The notes under the pieces were generated by a model. It was not told the DNA's origin. It searched no databases and saw only the letters and a list, made by a program, of their open reading frames with translations. A DNA stretch of 64,000 nt from the NCBI GenBank assembly GCA_027214345.1, contig JAPWHR010000001.1, forward strand, positions 186,001 through 250,000, in the 5' to 3' direction. Within the stretch, counting starts at the first letter, position 1, and every line of letters begins with the position of its first letter. The stretch is from Comamonadaceae bacterium G21597-S1 (GTDB lineage: Bacteria > Pseudomonadota > Gammaproteobacteria > Burkholderiales > Burkholderiaceae_C). Position numbers and translations under genes: made by a program. Shown piece by piece: positions 57,724-64,000 of the stretch.

Positions 57724-59724
57724 CTAGAGGGGTCGGATACTGCCAGTGACGATTTTCGCCCCAAACTCGCGCATCATCGTCTGCACGAACGGATCATCGA
57801 AGATGAGCTGCTCGGCCGCCAGCTGGCGTTCGGCCGCAGCCGCCGCCAGCCGGCGCGCCGGACTGTCGGTGACGCGTCCGATCTCCACCAGCAGCGTGAC
57901 CGGGTGCCCGGCCGCCTGCAGGGCCGTCGTGAGCCGCTCGCGGCTGCCCGCCTGCTGCAAGGCCTCGCGCTCGACGCGCAGGATCCACTGGTCGGAGTCG
58001 CGCCCCACCAGCTGCGACTGCAGGGCCAGCTCGCGTGCCAATGCGGTGACCGCCTGCGCCGCCACCAGTTGCTGCACCGTGGCAAACCAGAAATCGCCTT
58101 CCTCGGTCGGCACCAGCGGCGCCGGCGCCTGCCCCGCTCGCGCCACGTCGTTGCGCCCGTCGGCCTGCTGGCGCACCGGTACCGCGACCACGCGATCGTC
58201 CCCCTGAGGAGGAATATCCGGGTCCGCATCCGCGGTACGTGTGGGCGCATGGGCGGTACCGCCCTGCACCACCGACAACCGACGCCCCGGCGGCACGGCC
58301 GACTCGCCGGATGCGCGAGCCGGGCCGCCGGCAGCCCGTTCTGCGCCAGCGGCATCGTGCTGCGCGGGGGCTGCGGCGCGCCCGTCGGACACGGCCTCGG
58401 ACACGGCCTCGGACAAGGCCTCGGCCGCGGGCTCCTCGGCCGGCGCTGCCGGCGCCACTGCCACAGCCAGAGCTGCCGGAGTTGCCGCAGCCGGTGCGGC
58501 AGCCGCCTGCGCGGCCTGGAGCGGCATTGGCGCTGGCGCTCGCGGCGCGGCCGCGGAGCGTGCGGATACCGGCGGCGCAGCGGCCGGCCGGCTGTCATTC
58601 AGAGTTTTTTTTTCCTGCGGCGCCGTCGGCTTGAATGCCAGTAGCCGCAGCAAGACCATGGTCAACGCGGCATATTCATCCGGTGCCAGACCCAGCTCGC
58701 CGCCGCCATGCAGGCACATGCTGTACAGCAACTGGGTCTCGTCGGGCGGCATCAGTGCGGCCAGGCGCGATACGTCCTGTGCCTCGGGATCGGCGTCGTC
58801 GTCCACGGCATCCGGCACGGCCTGGTGCACGGCCATGTGCTGCAGCACCACCCCCATCTCCTCGAGCACCGAAGCCGGATTCAGCCCGTTCACGCGCAGC
58901 TGCTCCACCGTCTCGACGACCGTCCTGCCGTCACCCAGGGCCAGAGCCTCGATCAGGCGCAGCACGAAACCGCGGTCGACACTGCCCAGCATGTGCCGCA
59001 CGTTGTCTTCGGTCAGGCTGCCGGCCCCGAAGGCGATCGCCTGGTCGGTCAACGACAGGGCGTCACGCATCGAGCCTCGTGCCGCACGTGCCAGCAGCCG
59101 CAGCGACTGCGCATCGACGGCCACCGATTCGGCCTCGAGCACGCGCGTCAGATGTTCGCGCACCGTGTCGGGCGCCATCGGCCGCAGGTTGAACTGCAGG
59201 CACCGCGACAACACCGTGACCGGCACCTTCTGCGGATCGGTCGTCGCCAGCACGAACTTCAGGTAGTCCGGTGGCTCCTCCAGTGTCTTGAGCATGGCGT
59301 TGAACGCCGGCGTCGTCAGCATGTGCACTTCGTCGATCATGAAGACCTTGAAACGGCCCTGCACCGGCTTGTAGACCGACTGTTCGAGCAGCGTCTGCAC
59401 GTCGTCGATGCCGCGATTGGACGCCGCATCGAGTTCGGTGTAGTCGATGAAACGACCGGCATCGATGTCGCAGCAGGCCTGGCACACGCCGCATGGCGTC
59501 GACGTGATGCCGCCGTTGCCGTCGGCGCCCAGGCAGTTGAGCGACTTGGCCAGGATCCGCGATACCGTCGTCTTGCCCACGCCGCGCGTGCCGGTGAACA
59601 GGTAGGCATGGTGCAGGCGCTGCGTGTCCAGCGCGTTGGTCAGGGCACGCACCACGTGCTCCTGCCCCACCATCTCGCCGAAGTGCCTCGGACGGTATTT
59701 GCGGGCTAACACGAGGTAGGACAT
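57724..59724 (-). CDS. dnaX: DNA polymerase III subunits tau and gamma
   Basis: A protein of 666 aa (tau). The AAA+ clamp-loader part has the P-loop [20 protein letters not shown], the zinc site [16 protein letters not shown], Walker [21 protein letters not shown] and the SRC motif [13 protein letters not shown]. An Ala/Pro-rich linker (about 375-490) and the tau-specific domain follow. At codons 371-374 an A9 run (58605-58613) allows a -1 slip: the shifted frame reads Asn-Ser-Glu-stop, giving a gamma of about 376 aa made of domains I-III only. It starts the dnaX-ybaB-recR-MAPEG operon. Confidence 0.97.
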   Translation of the reverse strand: MSYLVLARKYRPRHFGEMVGQEHVVRALTNALDTQRLHHAYLFTGTRGVGKTTVSRILAKSLNCLGADGNGGITSTPCGVCQACCDIDAGRFIDYTELDAASNRGIDDVQTLLEQSVYKPVQGRFKVFMIDEVHMLTTPAFNAMLKTLEEPPDYLKFVLATTDPQKVPVTVLSRCLQFNLRPMAPDTVREHLTRVLEAESVAVDAQSLRLLARAARGSMRDALSLTDQAIAFGAGSLTEDNVRHMLGSVDRGFVLRLIEALALGDGRTVVETVEQLRVNGLNPASVLEEMGVVLQHMAVHQAVPDAVDDDADPEAQDVSRLAALMPPDETQLLYSMCLHGGGELGLAPDEYAALTMVLLRLLAFKPTAPQEKKTLNDSRPAAAPPVSARSAAAPRAPAPMPLQAAQAAAAPAAATPAALAVAVAPAAPAEEPAAEALSEAVSEAVSDGRAAAPAQHDAAGAERAAGGPARASGESAVPPGRRLSVVQGGTAHAPTRTADADPDIPPQGDDRVVAVPVRQQADGRNDVARAGQAPAPLVPTEEGDFWFATVQQLVAAQAVTALARELALQSQLVGRDSDQWILRVEREALQQAGSRERLTTALQAAGHPVTLLVEIGRVTDSPARRLAAAAAERQLAAEQLIFDDPFVQTMMREFGAKIVTGSIRPL
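58595..58617 (-). promoter_or_regulatory. A9 slippage site in dnaX producing gamma
   Basis: On the minus strand CAG-GAA-AAA-AAA-ACT-CTG-AAT-GAC is the tau frame. Nine consecutive A allow ribosomal or transcriptional slippage; the -1 frame ends at TGA three codons later (58595-58597). The sequence after it is very GC-rich and can form stem-loops (around CAGCCGGCCGGCC), as expected for a stimulatory structure. Confidence 0.8.
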
Positions 59725-59812
59725 GCGACGATTCTAGATGCCGGCGACGCGACGACCTTGCCGCCGAAACGGCCATCGACGCCGCCGCGACGAATCGCCG
59801 TGGCCGAGGCCG

Positions 59813-59818
59813 TACAAT
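59813..59818 (+). promoter_or_regulatory. -10 element of the ffs promoter
   Basis: TACAAT ends six bases before the first base of the folded RNA (59824). The -35 region is not clear. Confidence 0.6.
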
Positions 59819-59823
59819 CGATC

Positions 59824-59921
59824 GTGACGGGCCTTCCCGCATGGAGAAGCGGCCAACCGGGTCAGGTGGGGAACCAAGCAGCCCTAACTGTGGAACCAGT
59901 GCCGGGGTCAAGGCTCGTCAC
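59824..59921 (+). ncRNA. ffs: 4.5S signal recognition particle RNA
   Basis: About 98 bases. The ends GTGACGGGCCTT and AAGGCTCGTCAC pair to close a long hairpin. The apical SRP domain is present: GGGTCAGGTGGGGAACCA followed by AAGCAGCCC, with a GGAA tetraloop and the symmetric TCAGG/AAGCAG loop recognised by Ffh. A T-rich stretch (CTTATTTTC) follows as terminator. It lies divergent from dnaX, about 100 bases from its start, a common place for ffs in this group. It guides membrane proteins to SecYEG with Ffh and FtsY. Confidence 0.92.
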
Positions 59922-59991
59922 CTTATTTTCAGCCTCGAACACGAGGCGCAGACGGTCGCCATCACGGCCACCGTATCGCGGCGCTAACCGG

Positions 59992-60171
59992 TCATCGCGC
60001 GAAATACAGCGCGAAGCCGACCGTGACGGCCAGCAGCAGCAATTTGAACAACAGCCCACCGAGGCCCGAGCCTTCAGATTCGGGCGATGCATGTCGTGCG
60101 CTGGAACCCAGGGCAGCAGGAATGGTGCTGGCCGGGCCCAGTTGGGAAGGTATGGTGTTCTCGTGGTCCAT
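59992..60171 (-). CDS. Small membrane protein of 59 residues
   Basis: A short frame, MDHENTIPSQLGPASTIPAA at the start, with a Gly/Ser-rich linker and one hydrophobic helix at the C-terminus (LGGLLFKLLLLAVTVGFALY then FAR). The hydrophilic N-terminus and terminal helix fit a tail-anchored inner-membrane protein. The codon pattern favours G/C at third positions, supporting coding. No clear ribosome binding site is visible before the ATG. It lies alone between ffs and the flavoprotein. No function is known to me. Confidence 0.6.
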   Translation of the reverse strand: MDHENTIPSQLGPASTIPAALGSSARHASPESEGSGLGGLLFKLLLLAVTVGFALYFAR

Positions 60172-60269
60172 GTTTCGCAGTCTGAGTTATCTTTTTGTGA
60201 TTCCCCGCCCGGATTCTATCGGCAGCTCCGACAGGCAACCATGGCGCGCACCATCGGACCCGGGGCCGG

Positions 60270-61535
60270 TCACGCCGCGCCATGCAGGTATCGCAAGGCG
60301 CCGTCGGCTGCGATGCGGCCGCTGGCCATCGCCGCGGTGAGCAGATACCCCCCGGTCGGAGCCTCCCAGTCGAGCATCTCGCCGGCGCAGAACACGCCGG
60401 AGCAGCCTCGCAGCATCAGATGCGCGTCCAGGCCGTCGAACAGGACGCCGCCGGCACTGCTGATTGCCTCGGCAACCGGCCGTGCCGCCTGCAGGCGCAA
60501 TGGCAAGGCCTTGAGCATCTGCGCGATGCGCTGCGCGTCAGCGGGCGGCTCGCGCCCCAGCACCTCGTACAACAGGCCGGACTTGATGCCGCCAATGCCC
60601 AAGCGGCTCTTGAGGTGACTGGACAGGGACCGCGAGCCCCGTGGGTGCGCCACCTCGCGCAGCACCCGTTCGGGCGTGAAATCCGGCAACAAGTCCACGA
60701 ACAGCTCGGCCCAGCCCTGAGCGGCGATCGTGTCGCGCAGCAAGCCCGAGGCCGCATAGACCAGGCTGCCTTCGATGCCGGTCGCGGTGGCGACGAACTC
60801 GCCCTTGCGATCGAATGCCGGACCGACGGGTCCGGCCGGCACATGGATGGCCACCGACTTGAACGGCTGGCCGGCGAAACGCTGCACGAAATACGGACTC
60901 CAGCCCCCGGCGCGATCGAAACCGCAATTGGCCGGCAGCAGCGGCGCGACCGGCACGCCGCGCGCGCGCAGCGGATCGACCCAGGCACCATCGGATCCCA
61001 GCCGCGGCCAGCTCGCGCCGCCGAGTGCCAGCACCGTGGCATCGGCCACGATCACGCGGGGCCCGTCGGGCGTGTCGAACCGCAGCCGTGTTGCGTCCGC
61101 CGGTGAGTCGTCGTCCCAACCGCGCCAGCGATGGCGCATGTGAAATTGCACCGGGTGACCGTGCTCGGGATGGCGCAGCTGGTGCAGCCAGGCCCGCAGC
61201 AGTGGCGCCGCCTTCATGTCGACCGGAAACACCCGACCCGAACTGCCGACAAAAGTGTCGACGCCCAGCGCCTGGGCCCACGCGCGCAACTGCGCCGCGT
61301 CGAAAGACCGCAACCAGGCCGCGACCTCTGCCTGGCGCTTGCCGAAACGGGTCTCGAACACGGCGGCAGGCTCCGAATGCGTCAGGTTGAGTCCGCCCTT
61401 GCCGGCCAACAGGAACTTGCGTCCCACCGAGGGCATGGCGTCGTACAGGTGGACCTCGACGCCGGCCGCGGCCAGCACCTCGGCAGCCATCAGCCCGGCC
61501 GGCCCTCCGCCGACAACGGTGGCGCGGCGCATCAT
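60270..61535 (-). CDS. FAD-dependent flavoprotein of the BaiN/HI0933 family
   Basis: A protein of 421 aa. The N-terminal FAD motif is RRATVVGGGPAGLMAAEVLA, followed by the family segments SVGRKFLLAGKGGLNLTHSE, GRVFPVDMKAAPLLRAWLHQ and ADATVLALGGASWPRLGSDG, and the C-terminal FCAGEMLDWEAPTGGYLLTA. It belongs to the subgroup with a truncated insert domain; the natural reaction is not established. Its ATG overlaps the helicase stop as ATGA (61532-61535), so it is coupled to a DNA-repair gene. Confidence 0.9.
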   Translation of the reverse strand: MMRRATVVGGGPAGLMAAEVLAAAGVEVHLYDAMPSVGRKFLLAGKGGLNLTHSEPAAVFETRFGKRQAEVAAWLRSFDAAQLRAWAQALGVDTFVGSSGRVFPVDMKAAPLLRAWLHQLRHPEHGHPVQFHMRHRWRGWDDDSPADATRLRFDTPDGPRVIVADATVLALGGASWPRLGSDGAWVDPLRARGVPVAPLLPANCGFDRAGGWSPYFVQRFAGQPFKSVAIHVPAGPVGPAFDRKGEFVATATGIEGSLVYAASGLLRDTIAAQGWAELFVDLLPDFTPERVLREVAHPRGSRSLSSHLKSRLGIGGIKSGLLYEVLGREPPADAQRIAQMLKALPLRLQAARPVAEAISSAGGVLFDGLDAHLMLRGCSGVFCAGEMLDWEAPTGGYLLTAAMASGRIAADGALRYLHGAA

Positions 61536-64000
61536 GGCAGCACCGCCGGTGTCTCGGGCAGGTCGATCCACTCGCCCTGGCCGTTGAGGAAGGCGGCATG
61601 GACCACCTGCGCCGGATCGATGGCCCGCACCGCGGCGCGGTAACGCGCCAGTTGCGCGACCAGGGCCGGGTCGCGCAGCGGCGCCAGGTTCGACTTGTGG
61701 TCGAGCACCCACCACTGCCCGTTGTCCCTGCGTTGCACCAGGCGGTCCAGCCGCAGTACGGCGCCGTCGGACACCAGTTCGACTTCGTTGCCCTGCCAGG
61801 ACAGCTGCGCCGCGTCCCAGGCCCAGGCACCGGGTCCGGCCAGGATACTGCGGGCCATCGTCGCTGCACGATCGGCCGCCTCGGCGTCCAGCGCGAATTC
61901 CCGGCGCACCGCGGCAACTGCCTGCAGGTCGACTGCGCCCCATTCGAGCAGCCGGTGCATGGCCTGCCCGACCCGTGCCAGCAGGTCCAGGGCGGGATCG
62001 ACCGGCGGCGTCTCGACCGGTGTCCGCGCATCGGGCGGCGGCCCGGGCGGCAAGATCTTGAGCGTGAACATACCGTCCGGGGCCAACTCCGCCGGCGTGG
62101 GCACACCCGCCATATCCGCCGCGGCCGGCATTGGCGACGCCACGTCGAACAAGCGGCGCCACCAGCTGCCGGGAGCCTCGCGGTGGGGCTCGATCGACGA
62201 CACCACCAGGGTGTTGCGGGCTCGGGTCAACGCCACGTACAAGGCATTGAGCTCTTCGCGCTGGCGCTGCTGCAACTCATGGTCGCGCGTGGCCTGGGCG
62301 CATTGCGGCGGATTCGCCTCGCTGCTGACGAAGAAGAACTGCCGCGGATGGGCCTCCTGCGCCGGCCAGTCGATCAACACGCCCATGGTCTCGGCCGCGC
62401 GTGGCGGCGTATCCGTGTCCAGCAGGACCACGACATCGGCTTCCAGGCCCTTGGCCCCGTGCACGGTCAACAGGCGTACCGCATCCGCTGTCACCGTCGC
62501 GGGCGCCTGCACGCCACCGGCCTTGAGGGCACGCACGAAGGCATATGGCGTGACGAAACGCCCGCCGGCCACCTGCAGCGATGCCGCCAGCAAGGCACGC
62601 AGATTGGCCAGCACGGCGGCCCGCTGCACCTCGGGCGCTCGCACGGCGAAACGGGCCAGCACATCATGCTGGCTGTAGATCGCCTGCATCGCGTCGTGTG
62701 GCGGCAAGCGGTCCAGCAAATCCTTCCACGCCAGCAGCCGGGCCCCGATGCCGTGCAGCGCATGGCCCCGCGGCCACGGCTGCTGCAGCAGCGCAAACCA
62801 GGAATCAGGCTGCGCACGCCGTCGCACGGCAAGATCGACCAGCGCCTGGTCGGGCGCGTCGAACAGCGGCGAGCGCAGCACCCGCGCCATCGACAGGTCG
62901 TGCCGGCTCGATACCAGCACGTCGAGCAGGGCAACGATGTCCTGCACCTCGCAGCAGTCGATCAAGGCCGTGTTTTCGCCCACGTGCGCGGGGATCTGCA
63001 AGGCGCGCAGTTCGTCCTGCAAGGGCATCAGGCTGGCGCGCCGACGCGACAACACCATGACGTCCGACGCGGCCAGACCCTGCTGCGCCACCTGCTGGGC
63101 GATCCAGCGCGCGACCTGGCGCGCCTCCAGGCTGCGCAGGGTTTCCTCGGGCACATCCCGGGGCTGGGTCAGGCTGTCGCGCCAGGCGGGCGGCCCGTTG
63201 CCGCCGCGCTCCTCCTCGGCGGCCCGATCGCGTGCGATCGGCGGCAGGCGCAACACCTGCCCGGCGGCATCGGCGCCGGTGGTGTGGGCACGGAAGCCGT
63301 CGTAGCCGTCGTCGTCGCGCGCCGCCAGCATGACCTGGTTCACGGCCCCGATGATGCCCGGCGCGTTGCGCCGCGTGTGGTCGCAACGCAGCAGGTCGCC
63401 CCCCAGGCCGGTGGCCACGAAATCCTGCGCGGCCAGGAAGACCTGCGGCTCGGCGCGCCGGAATCGGTAGATGCTCTGCTTCGGATCGCCGACGATGAAC
63501 ACGCTGGGCCGCTGGCCGGTGGCACCGGCATAACTACCCAGCCACGACAACAGGGCATGCCACTGCAGCGGATTGGTGTCCTGGAACTCGTCGATCAGCA
63601 GATGGCGCACCCGCGTGTCGAGCCGCTCCTGTACCCAGCCGCTGAGCTGCGGATCGGACAACAGGGTCATGGCCGCGCGTTCGACATCCGTCATGTCGAT
63701 CCAGCCGCGCTCGTGCTTGAGGGCGGCAAACGCATCGATCAGTACCCGGGCCAGCCCCGCCAAGTGCTGCTGGTATTGCCAGGCCCCATGGTGACGCTGC
63801 GCCGCGCACAGCTGGGCCAGTTCGGCGGCGGCCGCCTGCGCGGCATCGAACTTGAGCAGGTGGGTGTTGAGCCGGTCTTCCTTCTCGACGAACAAGGCCT
63901 TGCGCAGCGCGGCCAGGCAGGTTGCGGCGGCGTCCGGGTCACCGGCAGGCGCGCCATCGCGTTGCGCGAACGCGTCGACAATGGCCTGTGCGGCCTTTTG
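61532..64000 (-). CDS. UvrD/AddA-like helicase-nuclease, 5' end missing
   Basis: The last 822 codons are visible; the frame is open to the right edge, so the N-terminus with the Walker A motif is outside. Helicase motifs are LLIDEFQDTNPLQWHALLSW (II), VFIVGDPKQSIYRFRRAEPQ (III), LLTVHGAKGLEADVVVLLDT (V) and NALYVALTRARNTLVVSSIE (VI). The C-terminal nuclease-like part has WWVLDHKSNLAPLRDPALVA, similar to the AddA nuclease LDxK motif. It should unwind and trim broken DNA ends with an AddB partner outside the window. The overlap with the flavoprotein is unusual. Confidence 0.9.
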   Translation of the reverse strand, partial: QKAAQAIVDAFAQRDGAPAGDPDAAATCLAALRKALFVEKEDRLNTHLLKFDAAQAAAAELAQLCAAQRHHGAWQYQQHLAGLARVLIDAFAALKHERGWIDMTDVERAAMTLLSDPQLSGWVQERLDTRVRHLLIDEFQDTNPLQWHALLSWLGSYAGATGQRPSVFIVGDPKQSIYRFRRAEPQVFLAAQDFVATGLGGDLLRCDHTRRNAPGIIGAVNQVMLAARDDDGYDGFRAHTTGADAAGQVLRLPPIARDRAAEEERGGNGPPAWRDSLTQPRDVPEETLRSLEARQVARWIAQQVAQQGLAASDVMVLSRRRASLMPLQDELRALQIPAHVGENTALIDCCEVQDIVALLDVLVSSRHDLSMARVLRSPLFDAPDQALVDLAVRRRAQPDSWFALLQQPWPRGHALHGIGARLLAWKDLLDRLPPHDAMQAIYSQHDVLARFAVRAPEVQRAAVLANLRALLAASLQVAGGRFVTPYAFVRALKAGGVQAPATVTADAVRLLTVHGAKGLEADVVVLLDTDTPPRAAETMGVLIDWPAQEAHPRQFFFVSSEANPPQCAQATRDHELQQRQREELNALYVALTRARNTLVVSSIEPHREAPGSWWRRLFDVASPMPAAADMAGVPTPAELAPDGMFTLKILPPGPPPDARTPVETPPVDPALDLLARVGQAMHRLLEWGAVDLQAVAAVRREFALDAEAADRAATMARSILAGPGAWAWDAAQLSWQGNEVELVSDGAVLRLDRLVQRRDNGQWWVLDHKSNLAPLRDPALVAQLARYRAAVRAIDPAQVVHAAFLNGQGEWIDLPETPAVLP

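Overview
The window reads as a high-GC betaproteobacterial chromosome, most like Burkholderiales/Alcaligenaceae (Bordetella-Achromobacter-Pigmentiphaga type). The evidence is several Bug-type tripartite tricarboxylate receptors, an aat-bpt N-end-rule pair, an ilvB-ilvH-ilvC-pssA-leuA order, a nadE-glnB pair, ffs next to dnaX, and a sigma factor-DUF3619-DUF3106-RDD operon. Genus is inferred from gene content only.

Positions 1-16.8 kb form an accessory catabolic region. A LysR regulator diverges from a tightly coupled operon: enoyl-CoA hydratase, ADP-forming acyl-CoA synthetase, a cytoplasmic bis-MGD oxidoreductase, a class III CoA-transferase, a thiol dioxygenase with 3-mercaptopropionate-dioxygenase-like residues, a broken second crotonase, and a 3-mercaptopyruvate sulfurtransferase. 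A Bug receptor, a GlcD-like FAD oxidase and a 2-hydroxyacid dehydrogenase follow. A converging operon holds a broken zinc alcohol dehydrogenase, another Bug receptor and an aldehyde dehydrogenase. I infer uptake and degradation of an organosulfur (mercapto) acid. At least three gene remnants show recent decay or rearrangement. A tyrosine recombinase (17.4-18.5 kb) ends just before the 3' end of tRNA-Pro(TGG), the usual position for an integrated element, so some or all of this region may be an island.

Positions 18.7-42.2 kb are core genes: aat, bpt, an IclR regulator, pbpG, two different leuA genes behind a leucine attenuator with three CTA codons, pssA, ilvC, ilvH, ilvB, then the divergent sigma factor operon, dgkA, a LOG-family gene, glnB, nadE, a FemAB-like acetyltransferase, a glutathione S-transferase, an alpha/beta hydrolase, soluble and membrane pyrophosphatases (ppa, hppA).

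Positions 42.3-55 kb hold an aldehyde dehydrogenase, moaA-mobA-moeA (which would supply the cofactor of the Mo enzyme), an RND pump whose membrane-fusion partner is frameshifted at a G run, rnhA with its usual methyltransferase neighbour, and mltD. Positions 55-64 kb hold an orphan SsuA-like binding protein, the dnaX-ybaB-recR-MAPEG operon with an A9 slippage site in dnaX, ffs (4.5S RNA), a 59-residue membrane protein, a BaiN/HI0933-like flavoprotein and a partial AddA-like helicase-nuclease that runs off the right edge.
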